A DNA stretch of 30,529 bases from the IMG/VR virus record IMGVR_UViG_3300037485_000830, positions 1 through 30,529 of that record, one strand, 5' to 3'. Source of the DNA: a virus. Positions 23,880-29,521 of this stretch are shown here, in pieces (the stretch's first letter is position 1; every line of letters begins with the position of its first letter). The position numbers and the translations under genes are program-made. Under the pieces are notes generated by a model. It was not told the DNA's origin. It saw only the letters and a list, made by a program, of their open reading frames with translations, and did no database searches.

Positions 23880-23940
23880 CAAATATCGGTAATATTTCAA
23901 TTCATATTCAAATTATTTGCTATTTGGAATCGTTCTAAAA
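23880..23940 (-). promoter_or_regulatory. Promoter D with degenerate upstream palindrome
   Basis: A degenerate copy of the 19-bp palindrome (23922-23940, minus strand TTTTAGAACGATTCCAAAT) is followed by AGCAAATAA, as at sites B and C. After 34 bases comes GATATTTG (23880-23887), one base off TAnnTTTG, with TTTG 21 bases upstream of it. The site lies inside the 3' end of the DnaA-like gene. The call depends on matching spacing with sites A, B and C. Confidence 0.5.
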
Positions 23941-24328
23941 TATGGCAGTATCTATTATAAAAACTTACCTTATACCTTGAATCAATACTCATCTGGTCTT
24001 TTATCCTATCTCTGTAATAGTTGATAGTAGAATGGTCTTTACCAAATACTCGCCTAATCTCGCAATCCCTAAAACCTAAAAGGTTTAATACATAGGTGCT
24101 TTCTGCTCTTGTATCTACTACTATACGTTTTCGGCAATTATTTTTTACCTCCGTGTAAGATAGTCCGTTTACCTTTGCAACCTCCGTGATGATATCTATA
24201 ATTGATTCTACCGAATGTAACTGGACAATCTTATTCCTAATGTAAAACCTATCATTGATAAGGTTTACTGCCTCTTTAGTTGGTGTTATTCCTACCAGTT
24301 TAAAAAGTTCATCTGCATTTATGTACAT
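23897..24328 (-). CDS. DnaA domain IV-like DNA-binding protein
   Basis: A 143-residue protein. The segment at about 50-115 (KVNGLSYTEVKNNCRKRIVVDTR, RRVFGKDHSTINYYRDRI) matches domain IV of the initiator DnaA, which binds DnaA boxes by a helix-turn-helix; DHSTI corresponds to the DHTTV signature. The AAA+ ATPase is absent. It may bind the phage origin or compete with host DnaA. Its 3' end contains promoter D. It sits between the HTH gene and two replication-region genes. Confidence 0.8.
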   Translation of the reverse strand: MYINADELFKLVGITPTKEAVNLINDRFYIRNKIVQLHSVESIIDIITEVAKVNGLSYTEVKNNCRKRIVVDTRAESTYVLNLLGFRDCEIRRVFGKDHSTINYYRDRIKDQMSIDSRYKVSFYNRYCHILERFQIANNLNMN

Positions 24329-24522
24329 TAGTTTAATTTATAGTTTACAAAATTCTTTCCGTTACTTTCTACTCTTTCGCTTATTATTATTTTACCCTCA
24401 TTTCGTAAAACGTGGATATAATGAGCAAGTCTTGTTATCCGATAATGCTGGATGGCTTCCCAACTTGTTATATTTCCGTATATTTCAAGATGGTTTTTAA
24501 TTAGTTCTAATTGTGTTTTCAT
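24328..24522 (-). CDS. Small helix-turn-helix protein (HTH_39-like)
   Basis: From ATG 24522 the protein has 64 residues (MKTQLELIKNHLEIYGNITS...); seven codons further upstream, another ATG at 24543 is possible. The ITSWEAIQHYRITRLAHYIHVLRNEGKIII pattern is a helix-turn-helix followed by a winged hairpin, as in HTH_39-type phage proteins. A GCCCC/GGGGC hairpin (24537-24552) lies just before the start. It is one candidate for the factor that reads the phage palindromes, though there is no direct evidence. Confidence 0.75.
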   Translation of the reverse strand: MKTQLELIKNHLEIYGNITSWEAIQHYRITRLAHYIHVLRNEGKIIISERVESNGKNFVNYKLN

Positions 24523-24561
24523 TTGTTTAAGGTTATGCCCCACTTAAGGGGCTTGTTGAAA

Positions 24562-24816
24562 TTAAAAAGGTAAAGAAGTTAAATCATCATCAGCATTGGT
24601 AGTTGTCGCTTGTTTTACATAAGTATCTAACTCAATGTAATAATTACCACCTCGTGCCTTTTTGATGTTTAGGTTTACCCAACCATTTTTATCGTGAGCC
24701 TTTAAGAACTCTACTGCATCGGTAACTTTTACCGATAACCCACCTACTACAAATTCAGGTGCTTTGTCGTTTCGTTTGAATACAAAACCATTTGCAAATA
24801 CTTTTTCTTCTGCCAT
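24562..24816 (-). CDS. Small SSB-like protein with acidic C-terminal tip
   Basis: An 84-residue protein: a compact beta-rich body (EKVFANGFVFKRNDKAPEFVVGGLSVKV, WVNLNIKKARGGNYYIELDTYV) and a C-terminus DDDLTSLPF that resembles the acidic tip by which bacterial SSB recruits partner proteins. It lies next to the ERF annealing gene. Full SSB proteins are about twice as long and have an obvious OB fold, so this is a small relative or an analogue. Single-strand binding is inferred from the tip and neighbours. Confidence 0.6.
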   Translation of the reverse strand: MAEEKVFANGFVFKRNDKAPEFVVGGLSVKVTDAVEFLKAHDKNGWVNLNIKKARGGNYYIELDTYVKQATTTNADDDLTSLPF

Positions 24817-25079
24817 TATATTTCTTTTTTTAGTTTTCTGTTAATATCCGTTTGTGAATAATTAAATCCAGCGTTGATAATATCTATTTGAGAATTGTGT
24901 ATCATCGTTCCTAACTGCTCAAATCTTTCAGGTGTTACACTAAATGTTTCAAGTTCCACCTCTAACAATTCCTTAACCTCATTTGAAAGTCCACTACTTT
25001 TTAAAAGTGATAGTAGCCATTCAATTTTACTATCATCTACTATCTCAAATTCGATATTATCTAATTCGCTGAAATCCAT
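24816..25079 (-). CDS. Acidic protein of 87 residues, unknown function
   Basis: An 87-residue acidic protein (MDFSELDNIEFEIVDDSKIEWLLSLLKSSG...), helical in its middle, with no motif I recognise. It is tied by one-base overlaps to the ERF gene before it and the SSB-like gene after it, so it is probably expressed with the recombination proteins and may be a partner of one of them. Confidence 0.65.
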   Translation of the reverse strand: MDFSELDNIEFEIVDDSKIEWLLSLLKSSGLSNEVKELLEVELETFSVTPERFEQLGTMIHNSQIDIINAGFNYSQTDINRKLKKEI

Positions 25080-25609
25080 TATTGTAAAAATTCTTTTTTC
25101 TCTTTAACTAATTTTAAAAACTCGTTATTCTTATGTAAGTTCTTATTATTCAAAAATACCTTTTCTAATTCTTGTACGCTATCGGCTTTAGCAATTAAAT
25201 CAATTACGTTCTTATCTAATTTATCTCCTTGACTTGCTTTGTTACCATCATCATCTTCATCAATATTAAGGTTAAGAATAGCCCCTATTGCATATCTTCT
25301 CTGGTAGGTTATCACACTTCCTGCATCTTGTGGGCTATGTTTTACTGGTTGCATCTCATAAGTGCTTTCCATAAACTCCCCTGATGTATGTTGTAATCTC
25401 GTAGTAAGTTGATATAAGCCAGTAGGGAACTGAATAATGATTAAGCCACAATCAGTCAATGGCTCTGTAATAACGTCTAATATCGTAGCTAATGAAGCGT
25501 ACTTCGATTTAAAAAAAGGGTTATTATCTGACTTGATAATCTTACCTACTTTTTTGTGGAACTCCAAAAGTGCTTTTGGTAGTTGCTCTAATTTTTCACT
25601 TGTTTGCAT
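25079..25609 (-). CDS. erf: ERF-family single-strand annealing protein
   Basis: A 176-residue ERF-type annealing recombinase. The NPFFKSKYASLATILDVI segment near 31-48 and SPQDAGSVITYQRRYAIGAILNL near 91-113 are the core signature, followed by an acidic DEDDDG. ERF proteins anneal complementary single strands and help phage recombination and genome circularisation. A small SSB-like protein and NinG are encoded nearby, giving a plausible recombination set. The C-terminal third is helical. Confidence 0.92.
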   Translation of the reverse strand: MQTSEKLEQLPKALLEFHKKVGKIIKSDNNPFFKSKYASLATILDVITEPLTDCGLIIIQFPTGLYQLTTRLQHTSGEFMESTYEMQPVKHSPQDAGSVITYQRRYAIGAILNLNIDEDDDGNKASQGDKLDKNVIDLIAKADSVQELEKVFLNNKNLHKNNEFLKLVKEKKEFLQ

Positions 25610-25804
25610 TTAATAATCCTCCTTTGTATCTATATGGTTTAAAATTGTTCCTTTTCCGTTGCACTCATCACATTCCTGCTCCCCTATATGCTCGTAACAT
25701 TCTGTACATAGCATTATATCCTCATCATAAGGAGCATCGCAGCAGTTTGTTGTTTCTGATACTCCAGTACCATCGCAACAAGGGCATTCTATTAGTTTTT
25801 GCAT
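25610..25804 (-). CDS. Small DnaJ-type zinc finger protein
   Basis: A 64-residue protein with two CxxCxGxG-type repeats, CPCCDGTG at 7-14 and CDECNGKG near 46-53, separated by further cysteines (NCCDAP, LCTECYEH). The arrangement is that of a DnaJ zinc-binding domain standing alone; no J domain is present. Partner and role are unknown. Confidence 0.78.
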   Translation of the reverse strand: MQKLIECPCCDGTGVSETTNCCDAPYDEDIMLCTECYEHIGEQECDECNGKGTILNHIDTKEDY

Positions 25805-25947
25805 CGTTGTAATTGTTTAATAAATTGTTCGTTTTCTCTTTCTCTTATTTGGTACTTTAAATACTCGCCTTGTAACACCTTGTCAGCGTTTCTGTCGGCT
25901 CTTGCTTGGTTAGTTAGCCTTGTAACTTTTTCTAATCGTTTATTCAT
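25792..25947 (-). CDS. Small basic helical protein of 51 residues
   Basis: ATG at 25947 opens 51 residues (MNKRLEKVTRLTNQARADRN...) ending at TAA 25792. It is highly charged and helical throughout, like a short coiled coil. It overlaps the upstream gene by 8 bases and the zinc finger gene by 13, filling a gap otherwise empty of genes. Family not recognised. Confidence 0.65.
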   Translation of the reverse strand: MNKRLEKVTRLTNQARADRNADKVLQGEYLKYQIRERENEQFIKQLQRCKN

Positions 25948-26170
25948 ATTTTAGTTCTTTTAGTAGTGTGTTTACTCGGTTTCTTAATCTCGCTTTTATT
26001 AGTGCATACGTTCCTAAATTCTTTGAATGAAAGGTTATCGCATTATATAGGTCGTTGTGCATATTGTGGCTTTGTAAGTATTCAATGCTTACCTTTTGCC
26101 TACGAGCAAGGTTTACAAGCATTACCTCGTAATCTTGAAGTAACTGCACTTTTTTAAGTCTATAATTCAT
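25940..26170 (-). CDS. Helical protein of 76 residues, unknown function
   Basis: A 76-residue basic protein, helical in most of its length (MNYRLKKVQLLQDYEVMLVNLARR..., TYALIKARLRNRVNTLLKEL). It overlaps the preceding gene by 11 bases. No motif is recognised. Confidence 0.6.
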   Translation of the reverse strand: MNYRLKKVQLLQDYEVMLVNLARRQKVSIEYLQSHNMHNDLYNAITFHSKNLGTYALIKARLRNRVNTLLKELKYE

Positions 26171-26411
26171 CTTGTAATGTTGTTATAAATTCTTGTAAAT
26201 CGGGATGGTTATAAAATTTCATCCTATCAATAATTGCCAGTTTCTGCGATAAGAATGAAGCATTAAAAAAATCCATTGACATTGTTCGGAATAAATGCTC
26301 ATTATAATCTGCAATGCGACTATCTAATAAAGCATTATCCTCATCAGTAAATAGTGGTGTTAATATACCTTGTACATCTACTACCGTTGTTAGTTCTAAA
26401 TCGTTTATCAT
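26160..26411 (-). CDS. Acidic protein of 83 residues, first gene after promoter B
   Basis: An 83-residue acidic protein (MINDLELTTVVDVQGILTPLFTDEDN...). The helical C-terminal half contains SQKLAIIDRMKFYNHPDLQEFI. It is the first gene of the recombination/replication cluster, behind promoter B. Function not recognised. Confidence 0.65.
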   Translation of the reverse strand: MINDLELTTVVDVQGILTPLFTDEDNALLDSRIADYNEHLFRTMSMDFFNASFLSQKLAIIDRMKFYNHPDLQEFITTLQDEL

Positions 26412-26431
26412 ATTTTGTTTGTTTGAATAAG

Positions 26432-26493
26432 CGAATATACAAAGGGTTTTAATAGGTTGTATCTTTTATTTGCAATTTAGAAGCGTTCTAAAT
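26432..26493 (-). promoter_or_regulatory. Promoter B with upstream 19-bp palindrome
   Basis: The palindrome ATTTAGAAGCGTTCTAAAT (26475-26493) is perfect over 8+8 bases. On the minus strand it is followed by TGCAAATAA and, 35 bases after the palindrome, by TATATTCG (26432-26439), one base off TAnnTTTG. No TTG lies at the -33 position, so this promoter probably depends on the factor bound at the palindrome. Confidence 0.65.
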
Positions 26494-26495
26494 AA

Positions 26496-26693
26496 CTACT
26501 TTCTTTTTTGCTTAAAACTATCTACCTGCTTAAACTTACTTTTACCCTTATCAATCTCATTGGTTATTATAAAGGCTAAATACGATGGCAAGTTCTTTGC
26601 ACTAATCCACCTTTTAGTATTCTCATTATAATACCAGTTTTCTGACTTTGGTATGATGTAAGGGAATTGCTCTTTTAGCCGTTTTAAATCCAT
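26496..26693 (-). CDS. Small basic protein of 65 residues
   Basis: The frame is open from an ATG at 26783, but the ATG at 26693 lies one base after the stop of the upstream gene and avoids an 89-base overlap, so it is preferred. The product (MDLKRLKEQFPYIIPKSENWYY...) ends in a lysine-rich tail; WYYNENTKRWISAKNLPSYLAFI gives it an aromatic core. Function unknown. Confidence 0.6.
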   Translation of the reverse strand: MDLKRLKEQFPYIIPKSENWYYNENTKRWISAKNLPSYLAFIITNEIDKGKSKFKQVDSFKQKRK

Positions 26694-26694
26694 T

Positions 26695-26892
26695 TTAAAC
26701 AATTTCAAAGTGAACAGAGCAATATAGCACATTAGGTCTATTCCCATTATCATCAATAGATATTTCATAATATATCCTTTCAATATTATCTAAATTACTT
26801 TTAAAGCTTTTATATACTTTATATGTATTACCTATTGTAAATTTATCCTTTTTATGGATATCCATTTTATCTGATACTAATTTTACTTTCAT
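26695..26892 (-). CDS. Small beta-rich protein of 65 residues
   Basis: A 65-residue protein (MKVKLVSDKMDIHKKDKFTIGNTYKV...) with the short-strand pattern of an SH3-like barrel, ending NVLYCSVHFEIV. Similar small proteins are frequent in phage early regions. It follows the winged-helix-like gene after a 27-base gap and is followed closely by the 65-residue basic protein. Confidence 0.65.
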   Translation of the reverse strand: MKVKLVSDKMDIHKKDKFTIGNTYKVYKSFKSNLDNIERIYYEISIDDNGNRPNVLYCSVHFEIV

Positions 26893-26919
26893 TTGCCCTT
26901 TTTTAAATATATGTTACTA

Positions 26920-27603
26920 CTAGGAGATTAACCCTATTTTACTACCCAAACAAATCATTGGTTTATTAAGGTGTAATGAATAGTTAGTATTGTTATTATC
27001 AAAAAATTGTGTATAAATTATAGTTCTAAAAATTAACTTTAATTCACTCCACCTAGATAATAGTTTACTTGCTAATCCTTGTGAAATATTTAATAACTTA
27101 CATAGGTGTTTTTGCCCAGTAACAATATAATTTTCTCCTAGTACACGTTGCTTACTTTTTTTAAATAGGTCATATTCTTTTTTAGTGAATTTACCTTTCA
27201 TCTCCGTTTCTTCTGTTACTAGTTTTCTTAATTCTTTTATTGTTTCTGACTGCTTACCTTTGAAAAGTTGTTGATTAAAATTTACCCTTGCTATTGCATA
27301 AAGGTTTTTTTCTACCAATTCGGCAAAATTACCCTCTTTAAATAGCTTTATATGTTTTATGTGTTTTATTGTATCTATTGATTCTAGTATAGTTTTATAC
27401 TTAACTACTTTGAAACCACCTTTAGTTTTAACAATAAGCCCATTATTAAGCCCATAGTTGATTTGTTTTCTAGTGATGTAGTCAGTTACTCCAAGTTTTT
27501 TTGATACTTGATTTAAAGAGCCTAAAATTATCGAATTACGATATTTACTTTTCGCTATAATAGCAAAGCATAAAAATTGCACTTGTGATAATCCTTTAGT
27601 CAT
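26920..27603 (-). CDS. Winged-helix-like DNA-binding protein, possible replication or transcription regulator
   Basis: From ATG 27603 the product has 227 residues. The N-terminal 70 residues contain a helix-turn-helix with wing-like strands (SLNQVSKKLGVTDYITRKQINYGLNNGLIVKTKGGFKVVKY). A second one is likely near 165-200 (KHLCKLLNISQGLASKLLSRWSELKLI). The middle is basic and helical. An upstream ATG (27630) lies in the loop-proximal arm of a leader hairpin and is less likely. The gene stands behind a strong promoter and a two-hairpin leader, suggesting tight control, as for a replication initiator or regulator. The role is inferred. Confidence 0.65.
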   Translation of the reverse strand: MTKGLSQVQFLCFAIIAKSKYRNSIILGSLNQVSKKLGVTDYITRKQINYGLNNGLIVKTKGGFKVVKYKTILESIDTIKHIKHIKLFKEGNFAELVEKNLYAIARVNFNQQLFKGKQSETIKELRKLVTEETEMKGKFTKKEYDLFKKSKQRVLGENYIVTGQKHLCKLLNISQGLASKLLSRWSELKLIFRTIIYTQFFDNNNTNYSLHLNKPMICLGSKIGLIS

Positions 27604-27616
27604 TGGTATTAAATAG

Positions 27617-27655
27617 AAAAAGCCCTGCATATTTGGAGACTTGGCAAGGCTTTTT
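27617..27655 (-). terminator. Terminator-like hairpin II of the kissing leader
   Basis: On the minus strand AAAAAGCCTTGC (from 27655) pairs with GCAGGGCTTTTT (to 27617), 12 bp including one U-G pair, with a 15-base loop, followed by CTATTT. The wobble is a C-A mismatch on the plus strand, so the minus transcript is the better folder. It lies just before ATG 27603 and could end a short leader RNA or allow read-through. Confidence 0.65.
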
Positions 27656-27717
27656 ATTAAAATCTATTTAATTGTTTGGTAATGTATCTATAAGTCTCCA
27701 CACAATAAATACATTAC
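27617..27717 (-). ncRNA. Two-hairpin leader with complementary (kissing) loops
   Basis: Hairpin I (27709-27717 with 27679-27687, 9 bp, 21-base loop) is followed on the minus strand by hairpin II (27644-27655 with 27617-27628, 12 bp, 15-base loop). Loop I carries TGGAGACTT (27692-27700 read in reverse) and loop II carries AAGTCTCCA (27634-27642 read in reverse), a perfect 9-base complement. The promoter at 27727-27756 would start the transcript almost exactly at hairpin I. This can be a leader switch or a short regulatory RNA of about 100 nt. Confidence 0.6.
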
Positions 27718-27726
27718 TAATTGGTA

Positions 27727-27756
27727 CAAAATTAACTATTTAATTCCACTTATCAA
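27727..27756 (-). promoter_or_regulatory. Consensus promoter of the kissing-hairpin leader
   Basis: On the minus strand TTTG, 19 bases, then TAATTTTG (27727-27734); the TTG is at 27754-27756. It matches the TTG/TAnnTTTG pattern fully. The expected start lies just before the first arm of hairpin I. Confidence 0.8.
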
Positions 27757-27951
27757 AATTTATTTTTTATTGAAATTTAAATACATTTTTCATTTATGTT
27801 GCAATAAATAGGCGCATCGTGAGTAAAGTGGGTGCAATGTTGCATTTTTGCAACAATTTAAACTATATGCAATTACTCGTATCTTGGTAAATTTGTATAG
27901 ATTCCGATATTTATTCCGATAATTTAAAGCTATTACTTTAAGTTAGTTAGC
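27757..27951. other. Non-coding, repeat-containing stretch; possible origin or control region
   Basis: No gene is visible in these 195 bases. They hold a hairpin TGTTGC/GCAACA (27838-27843 with 27850-27855), several TTGCA/TGCAA copies between 27799 and 27872, and a 12-bp direct repeat with ATTCCGATA at 27901-27909 and 27913-27921. The stretch is AT-rich and next to a winged-helix gene. An origin of replication is a reasonable guess, with no direct proof. Confidence 0.3.
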
Positions 27952-28197
27952 CTATTTTAAAGCTATCGCTTTACTTAAAATTCCGTTAATCGGTTGCTTA
28001 CCTGCTTTAATTAGTTCTAAATCTACCTTTTTCGCTGCTTCTCGTGCAGTTTCAAAGTAATAGCAAGTATCTTTTCCATTTATTCTTACTTTAGCTTCGT
28101 AGCATTTAAGCCCTGAACGATTGATGATACAATAAACGTATTTAAAGCCAGTATCTTCTTTTAGCCTTGTGGCTGTTTTTCTTTGTCCGTAATTCAT
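27952..28197 (-). CDS. Small AP2-like DNA-binding domain protein
   Basis: An 81-residue protein with an AP2-like fold pattern: strands YVYCIINRSGLKCYEAKVRINGK and CYYFE, then a helix TAREAAKKVDLELIKAG. AP2-like domains bind DNA in mobile endonucleases and integrases; here no nuclease is fused. The ATG overlaps the stop of the methyltransferase gene by one base. It may be a stand-alone DNA binder or the remnant of a homing endonuclease. Confidence 0.65.
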   Translation of the reverse strand: MNYGQRKTATRLKEDTGFKYVYCIINRSGLKCYEAKVRINGKDTCYYFETAREAAKKVDLELIKAGKQPINGILSKAIALK

Positions 28198-28838
28198 TAG
28201 TTTAAGTTTTCTATTGATAAATCAAAATATTCTTTTGTTATTTCAGAGCCTATATAATTTCTATTGTATTTTTTACATACTAAAGCACTTGTACCAATTC
28301 CCATAAAACAATCATATATTAAATCATTTTCTTTAGTAAATTTATGTATAAAATGCTCTGCTACTTCTATTTTCATTACTGCTTTATGCTCTTTAGGCAT
28401 ATTTGAATTAACAGATGTTGTTATAATATTTTTAGTATATGTTGTATTTGATTTTAAACTTTTATCTCCTAAAATAATAAAAAACTCAACTGCATTTGTA
28501 ATATTATTACCACTTGCTGGCATTGGGTTTGATTTTTCCCATATATGAATATCAACAATTTTATCACTAAATAAACCTATTATTTTATATACATCTTTTC
28601 TATTATAAAAATTTGATTGTATATTATAAAATACTTGGTTTTTGGTTACTCTTAACAATTCAGTTATTACATTAATATTAAATTCAAACCAATTATTATT
28701 AATATCATTAAATGATAAATATTTATCATTTCTTTTTCTATTATATGGTGGGCTTGTAAATGAATAATCAACAAAGTTATCAGGCATTTTAGCCATTGTT
28801 TCTAAACAATCCTCGTTGTAAATTTTATTTATTTCCAT
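28197..28838 (-). CDS. Orphan DNA methyltransferase (N6-adenine or N4-cytosine)
   Basis: A 213-residue beta-class amino-methyltransferase. Catalytic motif IV is SPPYN at 29-33; the AdoMet-binding motif I DCFMGIGTS lies at 176-184 near the C-terminus. The central part (KIVDIHIWEKSNPMPASGNNITNAVEFFIILG) fits the target-side region. It differs from the ParB-fused enzyme, and no partner restriction enzyme is present. Its codon use is more AT-rich than its neighbours by eye, suggesting separate acquisition. A stable inverted repeat lies just upstream of the start. Confidence 0.9.
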   Translation of the reverse strand: MEINKIYNEDCLETMAKMPDNFVDYSFTSPPYNRKRNDKYLSFNDINNNWFEFNINVITELLRVTKNQVFYNIQSNFYNRKDVYKIIGLFSDKIVDIHIWEKSNPMPASGNNITNAVEFFIILGDKSLKSNTTYTKNIITTSVNSNMPKEHKAVMKIEVAEHFIHKFTKENDLIYDCFMGIGTSALVCKKYNRNYIGSEITKEYFDLSIENLN

Positions 28839-28855
28839 AAGTTTAAGATTTATTT

Positions 28856-29060
28856 AATGGGGGATTTTCAAAGTGCCTACAACAACATTATTTAATTATC
28901 CCCCCATTCAATGTTAATGATACCTTGACTTTTCAAGACCATACCATCCAAACCCCTTACAAACAATAAAAAATTCTTTTTATTTAAGGGTATAAAGAAC
29001 GCTTCCTTGTCGGGATATTTTAGCGATAGCCTACTCCTTTCGTTTCGGCTACTCGCAAAA
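28856..29060 (-). ncRNA. Structured non-coding region of about 200 nt, possible RNA
   Basis: No gene is visible between 28839 and 29065, but several inverted repeats line up: AATGGGGGA (28856-28864) with TCCCCCCATT (28899-28908); CTTGA/TCAAG (28924-28937); CCCTTA plus AATAAAAA with TTTTTATT plus TAAGGG (28954-28990, 14 bp with one 5-base bulge); and TTTT-GCGA-TAGCC with GGCTA-TCGC-AAAA (29018-29060, 13 bp with two single-base bulges). None ends in a T-run typical of a terminator. Strand is assumed from the surrounding genes; I find no dedicated promoter. Confidence 0.4.
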
Positions 29061-29065
29061 GTTTC

Positions 29066-29365
29066 TTATTGATTATCTTTTTCTATTGTGAACACATATC
29101 CGCTTGGAAATTTCTTTTGGCATTCAGAACCTACTCCCATTATCCAAGCATCAGCATATTCTTTTTTGTCGTTTGCAGGATAAGCATTACCACCCCAAAT
29201 AGAATTGATAAAAAATTTTGGATTTGTGATTGCTCTTCCACAGCACGGGCAGTGGTCTAAATTATTAGAATCTGCTTTCTCTCTATTTCTTTCAAACATA
29301 TCGTCGTTAGAAATAACAGGTATGTCGATAATGTCTTTTGGTTCTACGTTAGTTATATTTTTCAT
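29066..29365 (-). CDS. Zinc-binding small protein, unknown function
   Basis: A 99-residue protein with a CPCCGR knuckle near residue 39 and a later cysteine in WIMGVGSECQKKFPSGYVF, which may complete a metal site. The first 37 residues are acidic and probably flexible. An AAGGAAGG Shine-Dalgarno-like stretch lies in the leader, which is rare in this genome. It is the first gene behind promoter C. Confidence 0.7.
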   Translation of the reverse strand: MKNITNVEPKDIIDIPVISNDDMFERNREKADSNNLDHCPCCGRAITNPKFFINSIWGGNAYPANDKKEYADAWIMGVGSECQKKFPSGYVFTIEKDNQ

Positions 29366-29396
29366 TTTGCGAGTGCCTTCCTTGTGGTTGACGATT

Positions 29397-29457
29397 CAAA
29401 TATACAACGTATTTTTAGTTTGTCAAGGATTATTTGCAATTTAGAATTAATCTAAAT
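29397..29457 (-). promoter_or_regulatory. Promoter C with upstream 19-bp palindrome
   Basis: On the minus strand TTG (29424-29426, within TTGACA), 19 bases, then TATATTTG (29397-29404), a full consensus match. The palindrome ATTTAGAATTAATCTAAAT (29439-29457) ends 34 bases upstream of the -7 box and is followed by TGCAAATAA, as at site B. Confidence 0.78.
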
Positions 29458-29470
29458 AAGGTATAAACAA

Positions 29471-29494
29471 AAAGGTAGCATTTCTACTACCTTT
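29471..29494 (-). terminator. Intrinsic terminator after the spanin gene
   Basis: On the minus strand AAAGGTAG pairs with CTACCTTT (8 bp, 8-base loop), followed by TTGTTTAT. It ends the transcript that runs through the metallophosphoesterase, small genes and spanin, and lies just upstream of promoter C. Confidence 0.8.
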
Positions 29495-29521
29495 CCGACC
29501 TAAACAAACTTTATGAAAACG

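Noticed and set aside
26694-26783. Membrane segment at the start of the frame 26496-26783
   Set aside because: It is antiphase to the better-supported gene 26695-26892; an ATG at 26693 gives a clean start.
27617-27630. ATG at 27630 as the start of the winged-helix gene
   Set aside because: It lies at the edge of the terminator-like stem; the ATG at 27603 comes directly after the stem and its T-rich tail.
27888-27895. Plus-strand TAAATTTG as a promoter
   Set aside because: There is no TTG at a suitable distance and no plus-strand gene downstream.
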